Origin: a virus
IMG/VR virus record: IMGVR_UViG_3300046001_007749
Location: 1-24,267 of that record
Reading direction: 5' to 3' (one strand)
DNA length: 24,267 nucleotides
In this document: positions 14,283 to 21,435 of the stretch, piece by piece
How the letters are laid out: every line of letters starts with the position of its first letter
Position numbering within the stretch: position 1 is the stretch's first letter
The notes under the pieces: generated by a model
Told to the model about the DNA's origin: nothing
The model's input: the letters and a program-made list of their open reading frames with translations, nothing else
The model's database searches: none
Program-made: the position numbers and the translations under genes

Positions 14283-15485
14283 CTAAAATTCTGATTCTCC
14301 AGATTGAACTTTTTTTAATACAACAAATGAACCATTAATATTTCTATTTTCACTATCTTTTGTTATAAAATTTACTTTAGCATCTTTTCTAGAATATCCT
14401 GGTAATTTATTTGTTTTAGTTAAATCATTATAAACATTTCCATATCCGCTACCTTCTATATTTGATATTCCTATATAATTAGGTTTTTCTTTTGAAACAA
14501 AATCTAATATAATCTTATACATAGTAGATAATATTTTTATATAATTTTTACCTCCTGCTTTTCCAGTTTGAAGATTTGAATTTTTATTTCCTATTTCATC
14601 AAAATTTATATTATAAAAATCACCATCTTTATAAGGATTTGGAAATTTTGAAATTGAATAAGTATAACCTAAATCACCTACCTTAAATTTTCCACTAAAT
14701 ACATCACCCTCTATTTCAGCAGCATTATTAGGATTAAGTAATATCTCATTTATTTTTAATTTATACAATTGAGTTACTAAATCTGTTGTTAATAATGCTG
14801 GTGGGTTAAATTTAGGTAAATCGGATTCTATAATCCATTCATTTAATGGTTTAGGATTTTTAATTGAATCTTCCCAATTTCTGAATGTAATATTTCCTTT
14901 TAAATATGCTTCTTCTTCTAATTCTTCTAAACTGTCATCTTCGTTTGTGTTGGTAGTGTTGATGTTATTTAATCTACCTTCATTATCTTGCATACGATGA
15001 ATCATCTCATGAGCATATGAACGTAAAATGTCTTTTGGATGTCTGTTTAATGTAAATAAAGTGATTGAACAGTTGTTTGGATTGTAATGTGCCGTTTTAC
15101 CTAAAATATTTTCAGCGTTTTTAGAGTCGTTGCTTATACTTATTATACGTGGTAAGGGTTTGATGTTCATACCTTGATCAATCATATACTTAGTTAAAGA
15201 TTTTAACGCTTCTTTAAAGGTTGATGGTGTGTTTAATGATTCTTTTATTGAATTTTTTGGATTTAAAAAATATTCATTGTAAAAATATTCTAAGGCTTCT
15301 AATTTTTCTCCAGTTAACTTATTTTTTAAATAAATGTATACTCTTTCATGATCTGAGTCTTTTTTTAAAGCATCAAAAACATCTGAGTGTAAAGCCCAAT
15401 ATTTAATTTCTGAGGGTTGTAATTCGTTTATATCTTCATTCTCTAATAAAAGTGAAGTTATAAGATATTTAGTTAAATCATTCAT
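14283..15485 (-). CDS. HExxH metalloprotease fused to C-terminal acetyltransferase-like domain, with leader
   Basis: This is a 400-aa protein. MNDLTKYLITSLLLE (1-15) is an amphipathic leader ending in L-x-E. The central domain carries SYAHEMIHRMQDNEGRL, with H159-E160-x2-H163 as the zinc site, and downstream acidic residues (EELEEEAYLKGNITFRNW, E187-E192) that could supply the third ligand. This is the zincin-type metalloprotease pattern. The C-terminal 150 residues (from about IEGDVFSGKF) contain VGDLGYTYSISKF, GKAGGKNYIKILSTMYKIILDFV and PNYIGISNIEGSGYGNVYNDL, an order reminiscent of GNAT-like or related alpha/beta domains in phages; that part is uncertain. It overlaps the upstream stop (TAATG). 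The protease could act on host proteins after entry or on virion proteins; the sequence does not say. Confidence 0.8.
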   Translation of the reverse strand: MNDLTKYLITSLLLENEDINELQPSEIKYWALHSDVFDALKKDSDHERVYIYLKNKLTGEKLEALEYFYNEYFLNPKNSIKESLNTPSTFKEALKSLTKYMIDQGMNIKPLPRIISISNDSKNAENILGKTAHYNPNNCSITLFTLNRHPKDILRSYAHEMIHRMQDNEGRLNNINTTNTNEDDSLEELEEEAYLKGNITFRNWEDSIKNPKPLNEWIIESDLPKFNPPALLTTDLVTQLYKLKINEILLNPNNAAEIEGDVFSGKFKVGDLGYTYSISKFPNPYKDGDFYNINFDEIGNKNSNLQTGKAGGKNYIKILSTMYKIILDFVSKEKPNYIGISNIEGSGYGNVYNDLTKTNKLPGYSRKDAKVNFITKDSENRNINGSFVVLKKVQSGESEF

Positions 15486-16450
15486 TATGTTGCGAATTCT
15501 TTAATTTTTTCTACTGCTTGATCAACTGTAACTTCACTTCTAACTACATCTTTGAATGTATCAAATAATGCTTGATACATTTGATCTTCTTCCTCTTTAG
15601 ATTTTAGGAATGCTTTTTGAATTGAGTCTAAGTGTTCTTTAAAACCATTGGACCTACCTTGTTTATTCATAGGCATAAAATTATTATTTTTAACATAATA
15701 TTCTAATGCTTTTTCTTTAAGTTTTCTTTCTTCATAACTATTTAAAGTGCCTAATTGTTTAGCTTTTTCATTAAAATCAGCTTCTACTTCTTGAGGTAAA
15801 GATGTAGGTTCTTTCTTTTGTGTGACTGTGTAAAAATCTGGATTGTTTTTAGTTTCAGTATTTATAAATTGCTTGATTGCTTCTGGACTTTCTTGTGCTG
15901 CTTTATTAAAACCATCAATTATATTTTGATCAACATCTGGAGTATTGTTTACTAAAATAAAATTATTACCAAATGCTTCTTGATATGTTTTGATTAATTC
16001 AGGACTGTATGATTTAATCCATGTTAATAATACTGCTTTACCAAAAAGACTTTCTTCACCTTCTTCTTTAGCTCGTTTAAAGTTTTGATAATATGCTACC
16101 ATTGGATGAGCATATATCATAACCATTAATGTGTCATATCCTGATGCTTTAACTCTTAATACACTGGTTGGATTATTAGCGGTAGTGTCCCAAATAATGT
16201 TAGATTTATTTTCTTGTGATATTTCCGCGTCTAATTCTTTTTCAGTTGCAATAGATGAACCACGAAGATTTTTATATAATTCTGAGTCTTTATTTCTGGC
16301 AAATTTATCTGGATTAAAATACTTCCACTCTTTTGTAAAATCTTTAATTTTATTATAGAAAAATGTTTTTCCAGAACCCGCACTCCCCGCCATAATTATG
16401 GCTTTTGGATTGTCAACTATTTCTTTTAAGAGATGTATAAGCTTTATCAT
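15485..16450 (-). CDS. P-loop kinase (zeta-toxin-like) with capsid-targeting-like leader
   Basis: This is a 321-aa protein. After the leader MIKLIHLLKE (L-x-E at residue 10) and a short IVDNPKAIIMA strand comes a Walker A motif, GSAGSGKT (22-29). YFNPDKF follows (D48), with an NIIWDTTANN strand (about 84-93) and a lid-like QNFKRAKEEGEESLFG. N-P-D after the P-loop and the overall order resemble zeta-toxin-type nucleotide kinases, which phosphorylate small molecules such as UDP-sugars; other phage P-loop kinases look similar, so the substrate is open. The last 150 residues are helical and charged with no known motif. It follows a 69-base gap that holds a hairpin and an AT motif, so it probably heads the long cargo operon running left to about 11801. 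Confidence 0.8.
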   Translation of the reverse strand: MIKLIHLLKEIVDNPKAIIMAGSAGSGKTFFYNKIKDFTKEWKYFNPDKFARNKDSELYKNLRGSSIATEKELDAEISQENKSNIIWDTTANNPTSVLRVKASGYDTLMVMIYAHPMVAYYQNFKRAKEEGEESLFGKAVLLTWIKSYSPELIKTYQEAFGNNFILVNNTPDVDQNIIDGFNKAAQESPEAIKQFINTETKNNPDFYTVTQKKEPTSLPQEVEADFNEKAKQLGTLNSYEERKLKEKALEYYVKNNNFMPMNKQGRSNGFKEHLDSIQKAFLKSKEEEDQMYQALFDTFKDVVRSEVTVDQAVEKIKEFAT

Positions 16451-16465
16451 ACTTTAAATATATAT

Positions 16466-16492
16466 AAGGAAACTGGCGAAGCCAAGTCCCTT
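16466..16492 (-). terminator. Hairpin downstream of exonuclease gene (terminator or 5' leader structure)
   Basis: On the minus strand AAGGGACTTGGC pairs with GCCAGTTTCCTT around a 3-base loop, with one mismatch and two G-U pairs over 12 positions, and is followed by an AT-rich run. It sits between the exonuclease stop at 16520 and the kinase start at 16450. The AT motif lies on its upstream side, so the hairpin could equally be in the 5' leader of the kinase mRNA. Confidence 0.5.
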
Positions 16493-16502
16493 ATAAATAT
16501 TA
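16489..16502 (-). promoter_or_regulatory. AT-rich promoter-like motif ahead of kinase operon
   Basis: The coding strand reads AATAATATTTATAAGG, ahead of the 27-base hairpin and about 40 bases before the kinase start. It shares the core ATATTTATAA with the other gap motifs. Here the spacing allows a normal leader, and it is the most promoter-like position of the set. Confidence 0.35.
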
Positions 16503-16519
16503 TTAAAATATGGAAATGT

Positions 16520-17308
16520 TTAAGAATTTAATTTAACTGTTGTAGGAAACTTATTAAATGATGGTTCATGATTAGTATTTTCTAATTTATATATATCATA
16601 TATTTTAGTGAATAAATTCCAATTTTCCTCAAGTGGACGAGGTGAAACATATATTTCCCATCCTTTACCTTGAATTTTTTCACCTTTTTTATCTTCACCA
16701 CGTTTAGATGATTTTAACCATATAACACCGGTTTTAGATATTTTTAATTTAGAATTTTCATTCCAACATGTAGTGTATGCTGCTAATTGTAAATCATAAG
16801 ATGTGTGTAAGCTGTTTGATGTTTTGATGTCTAATATCCATAATTCACCTCTTAATTTAACAACTAAGTCACAAGTACCTGCTATTTTATGAGTATGTGA
16901 AAATAAATGTATTTCACTTTCAATAAGTTCTGGCTTTTCTGTTTTCCAAAAATCAACAAACTTAAGCAACATTTGCCAAACATGTAGTGAGTAAAGAGCA
17001 TTGCCTTTTTCATCTAACCAGTTAAGTTCTTCACCTGTTAAATATTTTTCAATTAAACTGTGAGTTTGAGTTCCTTCATCAGCTGATTTTTTAGCTATAA
17101 ATTCTGCATTATGTCCTACATCTTTTAACCAATTTTCAAAAAATTTACCTTTAGGAAAATATTGTAGTACACTAGTTACTGATGGATAGTAGTTAGTGCC
17201 ATACTTATAAAATCTATTGTCTAAAAAATTAACTTGGTTGTTTTTAAGATCTACTTCTAATAATCGTTTGATACTTTTACTATGTATCGAGTTTCCTTTT
17301 TCTATCAT
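16520..17308 (-). CDS. PD-(D/E)XK exonuclease (Cas4/MGME1-like)
   Basis: This is a 262-aa protein. The core signature is clear: H83 in GTQTHSLIEKYLTGEE, E132 in ESEIHLFS, G144-T-C-D147 in KIAGTCDLVV, D160-I-K162 in WILDIKTS, and Q174 in YDLQLAAYTTCW. This matches the RecB/Cas4-like nuclease family, which includes mitochondrial MGME1 and many phage exonucleases and acts on DNA ends with divalent metal ions. It lacks a cysteine cluster, so no Fe-S domain is expected. Its start overlaps the primase stop by four bases (ATGA), which suggests coupled synthesis and a shared role in replication or recombination. An LLE at 16-18 lacks the amphipathic leader pattern and is not counted as cargo. Confidence 0.88.
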   Translation of the reverse strand: MIEKGNSIHSKSIKRLLEVDLKNNQVNFLDNRFYKYGTNYYPSVTSVLQYFPKGKFFENWLKDVGHNAEFIAKKSADEGTQTHSLIEKYLTGEELNWLDEKGNALYSLHVWQMLLKFVDFWKTEKPELIESEIHLFSHTHKIAGTCDLVVKLRGELWILDIKTSNSLHTSYDLQLAAYTTCWNENSKLKISKTGVIWLKSSKRGEDKKGEKIQGKGWEIYVSPRPLEENWNLFTKIYDIYKLENTNHEPSFNKFPTTVKLNS

Positions 17309-18234
17309 AATTGGAGTTTTTTTTCAAGTAAGTTTGAGAATGTTAAAGGTAAAGTGTTTTGAATTAAGTTAGTGAAGTTTTCAAAACCCATGTCGCTTGG
17401 GTCTTTATCATTTAAATCAACTAAATAAACCTCTTTACCTTCGTTTATTAGTGACTCACAAAAATTTAACGCTTGCTTAATTGCGTCTTTATCTAAGGCT
17501 ATGTATATTTTTTCTACTGATGAATTAATGATTTTTTTCATTAAACTCTTTTGTATTGTCTTTCCTAATAATGGTATAGCATTTCGTTTGATAGCTATAG
17601 CATCAAATATTCCTTCACATAAAGTGATAGGCACATTCCAATTAATGAATAGTTCAAGTCCAATTATGTCTCTTGACACATCTGGATTCTTGTACTTCAT
17701 TGTTGAATTTTTATTGAAATTGCGCGCTGTAAAGTAGTTAAGTGTACCTTCTGAATTATATGAAGGTAAAATGATCATGTTTGAGTAGCTGCCAAATTCG
17801 CAATATCCTATGTTGTACTTTATGATGTCTTCTTTTAGTATGTTTCTTGCTTTTAAATGATGTAAAGCATGTTTAGTTGTTATACTATTTGGTGGATTGA
17901 TAAGTGAAATGAATTCTTTAGGCAACTCTACTTTTTTAGATGTCACTTCAACTCCACTATGTTCTTTTGAAGACGATTTAACTAAAAATCTTAATTCACT
18001 TACTTTATTGGGATCTGCCTCTATTTTCTTAAACAGAGTAGTTAGCTTTTTGCCTTTAAATCCACACGTCCAACAATTGTATGATTGAAAATGTGATGAG
18101 GACTCATCTAAATTTATTTCAAGTTTTAACTTATGATGTTTACATTCAGGACAATGATATGCTCTGTTTCCCTTAGATGTAGGTTTACCTTTACCTAAGA
18201 CTGTGTCCATTAAATATATTAAAGCATTAACCAT
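17305..18234 (-). CDS. DNA primase, DnaG/T4 gp61-type (zinc finger plus TOPRIM)
   Basis: This is a 309-aa protein. C28-P-E-C31 and C54-W-T-C57 make an N-terminal zinc-binding domain. The TOPRIM core follows: CEGIFDAIAI with E207-G208, YIALDKDA with D248/D250, and DPSD with D278/D281. It would synthesise RNA primers for lagging-strand replication. The length is slightly below T4 gp61 (about 340 aa), and there is no fused helicase. It is coupled to the exonuclease by an ATGA overlap. A 37-base gap upstream separates it from the GIY-YIG gene and contains an AT-rich TTTATTATATTTAAG leader. The catalytic acidic residues all appear present, so it is probably active. Confidence 0.92.
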   Translation of the reverse strand: MVNALIYLMDTVLGKGKPTSKGNRAYHCPECKHHKLKLEINLDESSSHFQSYNCWTCGFKGKKLTTLFKKIEADPNKVSELRFLVKSSSKEHSGVEVTSKKVELPKEFISLINPPNSITTKHALHHLKARNILKEDIIKYNIGYCEFGSYSNMIILPSYNSEGTLNYFTARNFNKNSTMKYKNPDVSRDIIGLELFINWNVPITLCEGIFDAIAIKRNAIPLLGKTIQKSLMKKIINSSVEKIYIALDKDAIKQALNFCESLINEGKEVYLVDLNDKDPSDMGFENFTNLIQNTLPLTFSNLLEKKLQL

Positions 18235-18271
18235 AACTTAAATATAATAAAGATTAATTTATAATCCTAAT

Positions 18272-18709
18272 TTAAACTATGAAGTCTTTTTTGTAGTAGT
18301 GTCCTAGAATGGTGTCATTGTAACTGTCTATCAACAGTACATCTAACTTTATTTGAAATGCTGCCTCCCAATATGTTAAAAGTTTTTTACTAGAACAAAT
18401 CATAAGTATTTCTCTTGTGAATTTATCTTTGTCTGACTTTAACTCTTCAAGTAGTGGTTTGTTACTACCCCAATAGTTTTGCCAATCGGCTTCTTTAACT
18501 ACTAGTTTTTTAGATGGAGTTCTACCGCGTTGTGTTGGTAGTGCTGCTTTTTCCTTTTTACCTAACTTGACATTGGTTTTAGACATTAACTGTTTTTTAC
18601 CAATGTAAAACTTTCCAGTTTCATTGTTGGTAATTTTGTATATAAATCCGAATGTATTTTCAGGAAAATCTTCTATTTTTTCTATAACTTTATTTTTATA
18701 TAACCACAT
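18272..18709 (-). CDS. GIY-YIG domain protein, SegE-like
   Basis: This is a 145-aa protein. The two halves of the motif are GFIYKITN (21-28) and GKFYIGKKQ (32-40). A basic insert (KLGKKEKAALPTQRGRTPSKK) follows, then ADWQNYWGSNKPLLEEL (74-90) and LLTYWEAAFQ with E115, the likely metal-binding Glu. The order matches the SegE-like GIY-YIG group found in T4-type phages, which includes free-standing homing endonucleases as well as domesticated copies. It lies between structural genes and the replication pair, in the same orientation, with a 37-base gap to the primase and an 11-base gap to the tail gene. Whether it is mobile or domesticated cannot be decided here. Confidence 0.8.
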   Translation of the reverse strand: MWLYKNKVIEKIEDFPENTFGFIYKITNNETGKFYIGKKQLMSKTNVKLGKKEKAALPTQRGRTPSKKLVVKEADWQNYWGSNKPLLEELKSDKDKFTREILMICSSKKLLTYWEAAFQIKLDVLLIDSYNDTILGHYYKKDFIV

Positions 18710-18720
18710 TTTATTTAATT

Positions 18721-19716
18721 TTACCTGTCTAAATTTATTAAAATAGTTGTGTCTGTTGTTGGTGATGAAGGTAGGGGTTGAGCTAATTTAGCTACTGCTA
18801 ATAAGTTTTGTTGTTCATCATATAATCCTATTGTTGTAACATAAGGTGAAAAATATGATTCATTTATAAAATCATATGGTGTACCATCTGTACTTCCTGA
18901 TATTGTACTTGGATTTAAACTTAAGTTAAACTCATTTTCTCTAATTGTACATTTGTACTGTGTTTCAAATATTTTATATGAACTTGAAAATGAACAAGTG
19001 ACATTGATAGAGTTAATGAAATTTAACACTTCATCTGCAAATGTTGCTCCTCCACCGTAAGCTGATACTCCATATAGTGCTGTTCCGTAGCTTGAAGTTC
19101 CACTGTATGCTATCTCATTTCCTGTAATTACTATAGTACCGTGAGGATAAAATATGTTTCCTACTATGTTTCCATTGTATAATATGTTTCCTTCTCCATC
19201 ATCTGTTAAACTTCCACTTTCAGAAGTAAAAACAAATGAATTTGGTCTTATATAGTCACCAAACAAACGAACAGGAATGGAAATAACCCCTATAATACTA
19301 TCTGATGCTGTAGGAAGAAATCGTGGATAAGATAATGTAGTTTGTAAGTAATTATCATACGCTGTGTTGCTAGATGAACCTATTAATCTATCTCCTTCAG
19401 CATCTCTGCCTGGAACTAATATAGGTCGACTTGCTGGATCACTGTAACTTGAACTTAAATAGTTAGAGTAGTATAATTCTTCTATTGAAGAGTATATTAA
19501 TCGTTGATATTGAACTGTTAATGTTCCTGTTGTAGGATCAGATAGTGGATTGAAAATAGGTGATAGTATATTTTGTCCTAAAAGTCTATCTACACCAGAA
19601 ATTGCTCCGTCTAATACAATAGTTCCTTCTTCATCTGAATAACAGGTAAATCCTTTGTTAACCTCAAATGGGGTAACTACTATATCTGAAGCTAAAAATT
19701 GCTTGTAAGCACCCAT
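18721..19716 (-). CDS. Tail/baseplate-type structural protein, paralogue 1
   Basis: This is a 331-aa Ser/Thr/Tyr/Gly-rich protein with few charged helices, a composition typical of beta-rich tail, baseplate or fibre proteins. The C-terminal 79 residues (ENEFNLSLNPSTISGSTDG, YVTTIGLYDEQQNLLAVAKL, TTILINLDR) align with the end of the neighbouring 335-aa protein, so the two share a module with different N-terminal parts. I recognise the YVTTIGLY...LLAVAKL segment from other environmental phage structural proteins. The exact part of the tail is unknown. It starts five bases after the paralogue's stop. No enzyme or carbohydrate-binding motif is evident. Confidence 0.75.
   Translation of the reverse strand: MGAYKQFLASDIVVTPFEVNKGFTCYSDEEGTIVLDGAISGVDRLLGQNILSPIFNPLSDPTTGTLTVQYQRLIYSSIEELYYSNYLSSSYSDPASRPILVPGRDAEGDRLIGSSSNTAYDNYLQTTLSYPRFLPTASDSIIGVISIPVRLFGDYIRPNSFVFTSESGSLTDDGEGNILYNGNIVGNIFYPHGTIVITGNEIAYSGTSSYGTALYGVSAYGGGATFADEVLNFINSINVTCSFSSSYKIFETQYKCTIRENEFNLSLNPSTISGSTDGTPYDFINESYFSPYVTTIGLYDEQQNLLAVAKLAQPLPSSPTTDTTILINLDR
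18724..18960 (-). repeat. C-terminal module shared with the adjacent structural gene, copy 1
   Basis: Codons 253-331 encode EFN-x3-NPS-x-ISGST, then YVTTIGLY and LLAVAKL and a final strand ending LD. The same order occurs at 19725-19964. Protein identity is high over the central 20 residues and lower at the edges, indicating an old duplication or module exchange. Confidence 0.7.
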
Positions 19717-19721
19717 TCATT

Positions 19722-20729
19722 TTAGAAATCTAATTTAATTCGCACTAGTGCTTCTTTTGTAAAATCTTTTAATAATGGTCTTGAAAGTTTAGCTACTGCT
19801 AACAATTCATTTGTATCGTTGTACAATCCAATTGTAGTTACATATGTTTGAGGAGCATTTATAAATGAATCATACAATACTTCTCCTGTACTTCCAGATA
19901 TAAAACTTGGATTTTCTGAATAGTTAAATTCAGCATTTCTTGCTCTTACAAATATATAATCAGAAGATATAGTTTCTTGACTGTTTAAGAAAAAAGATTT
20001 AGCTGTTGATCCATTCATAGCAGTGAATAATTTTCTATAGTTTAAGCCATCTGAGTTGTATGATTGACTTGAAGCTAATCTTATTGATGCACTTAACGCG
20101 GTTGGATTTAATATAATAGTTCCAATGTCTGGAAGTAACCAACCATATGAACCTGATGGACTGTATCCATTAGCATTTAAACCAGTGTATACTGTTCCTT
20201 GAGATCCACTTACTAATTGAAATACTCTTCCTGCTTCATTAAACACAATTGATGAAGCTACTTGACTGTCATCTGTTAAAGTGACAACACCTGTACTTCC
20301 TGAAAGTTTTAATGATAATGAACCTGGAAATAGAGATTCTTTATATCGTGTTCTGTCTATGGATAGTACCCAAAAGTCAGATGATGTTACTCCACCAAAT
20401 GTAAAAGCAGCATTTTCATCTCCTAAAACTAAGTTTTGATATTGACCATATGTTGTTTTTGTTGGAGACGCTCCTACAACTGCACTGTTGTAAAATGAAC
20501 TTCCACTACCATATTGGTTACCATAAGCTATAGCGAATTGCACTTCTGCTGAAGCATCAGTAGACGCAGTTTGATAAATGTTCAAGTAGAAATTTCCTGA
20601 AGATCCTGCTTCTTGTGTTGATGAAGTGTAAAAATTAGTTAAAGATATCGCTCCTGCGGACCACAATGTGGCTGTGATAGAGTCAGAACTTACTACAAAA
20701 TCTTCGGGTGCTAAACGGTTAAATGACAT
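19722..20729 (-). CDS. Tail/baseplate-type structural protein, paralogue 2
   Basis: This is a 335-aa protein. The N-terminal part (MSFNRLAPEDFVVSSDSITA, GNFYLNIYQTAS, VQFAIAYGNQYGSGSSFYNS, YGQYQNLVLGDENAAFTFG, SDFWVLSIDRTRYKESLFPG) is a recurrent phage structural segment as far as I can recall. The C-terminal 80 residues (EFNYSENPSFISGSTG, YVTTIGLYNDTNELLAVAKLS, LVRIKLDF) match the paralogue downstream. Low Lys/Glu content and abundant Ser, Gly, Tyr and Thr fit a beta-structured virion protein. It is spaced 13 bases from the preceding gene and 5 from the next. The gap before it is A/T-rich with no ribosome-binding site. Confidence 0.75.
   Translation of the reverse strand: MSFNRLAPEDFVVSSDSITATLWSAGAISLTNFYTSSTQEAGSSGNFYLNIYQTASTDASAEVQFAIAYGNQYGSGSSFYNSAVVGASPTKTTYGQYQNLVLGDENAAFTFGGVTSSDFWVLSIDRTRYKESLFPGSLSLKLSGSTGVVTLTDDSQVASSIVFNEAGRVFQLVSGSQGTVYTGLNANGYSPSGSYGWLLPDIGTIILNPTALSASIRLASSQSYNSDGLNYRKLFTAMNGSTAKSFFLNSQETISSDYIFVRARNAEFNYSENPSFISGSTGEVLYDSFINAPQTYVTTIGLYNDTNELLAVAKLSRPLLKDFTKEALVRIKLDF
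19725..19964 (-). repeat. C-terminal module shared with the adjacent structural gene, copy 2
   Basis: Codons 256-335 are the counterpart of the module at 18724-18960, with the same YVTTIGLY and LLAVAKL words and a terminal LD. The preceding N-terminal regions of the two proteins do not align by eye. Confidence 0.7.
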
Positions 20730-20742
20730 GTTTTATATTTTT

Positions 20743-21396
20743 TTATGATATTTTAGTTACTGTTACTGGGATTGTTACTCTTGCTCCACTGTCTCTACCT
20801 TCTACAGTTAATGTAGCTTGTAATTGAGTATTTGAGCCAAATAATGTGTTTACGGTTGTTGCTCTAACATTAATAGTAGTACCAACAACTGTTTTAGAAA
20901 CGTTAGTTCCTAATGTTGTAGTAGTATTTAAAGTTTGAGCAGCTGGTGTGTTAACACCTACACCCTCAAATGTACTAAATAAACGTACGTCTGAAATTGT
21001 TGCTGTGTATCCAGATGTTTCAAAAGTATTTCCACCAAAGTAATTTAATGTTTGAGGTGTAATTGCTAATGAAGCACCTTGTTTAATTACGATTGCTGAG
21101 AAGCCCAAATCCAAGATAGGTAACTTAGCTGTTCCTCTAGGTAGAGTAACTAACTTATACTTCATAGTTTGAGTTTCTTGAGGAAATGCTTCTAACAATG
21201 GCATGTTTTGAATTGCTTCACCGTAATATGCAGAACCCGATGGATGGTTGGGGTTGTACAATGTGTAATTTACTTCGTCATCTGCTAATGCAAATTGTGT
21301 AATTCTGAAAGAACCGTTGTTTTGTGCTAACAATTGTCTTCCTTTTGTTGTTAAAATTGCGTCTACTGTTACGACTGCATTATTTAAATATCCCAT
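20743..21396 (-). CDS. Phage structural protein, probably tail-associated
   Basis: This is a 217-aa protein. The N-terminal part has VDAILTTKGRQLLAQNNGSF, ITQFALADDEVNYTLYNP, YYGEAIQNMPLLEAFPQE and MKYKLVTLPRGT, a combination I know from T4-like environmental phages as a virion protein of unknown place. The C-terminal 80 residues are Thr/Val-rich (VNTPAAQTLNTTTTLGTN, TTINVRATTVNTLFG, LQATLTVEGRDSGARVTIPV) and look like a beta-sandwich, possibly Ig-like. A well-formed AT motif stands 10-25 bases upstream in the 39-base gap, so this gene probably begins a transcription unit that runs into the two paralogues. No leader of the cargo type is present. Confidence 0.75.
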   Translation of the reverse strand: MGYLNNAVVTVDAILTTKGRQLLAQNNGSFRITQFALADDEVNYTLYNPNHPSGSAYYGEAIQNMPLLEAFPQETQTMKYKLVTLPRGTAKLPILDLGFSAIVIKQGASLAITPQTLNYFGGNTFETSGYTATISDVRLFSTFEGVGVNTPAAQTLNTTTTLGTNVSKTVVGTTINVRATTVNTLFGSNTQLQATLTVEGRDSGARVTIPVTVTKIS

Positions 21397-21408
21397 TTTA
21401 TTGTATTT

Positions 21409-21422
21409 TTATTATAAATATT
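21409..21422 (-). promoter_or_regulatory. AT-rich promoter-like motif upstream of the 217-aa structural gene
   Basis: The coding strand reads AATATTTATAATAAAAATAC, 10-25 bases ahead of the start at 21396. It is nearly the same as the sequence upstream of the gene starting at 11770, in both content and distance to the ATG. It is the best candidate for a phage-specific late or middle promoter in the window. Confidence 0.4.
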
Positions 21423-21435
21423 ATTGAATTATATT

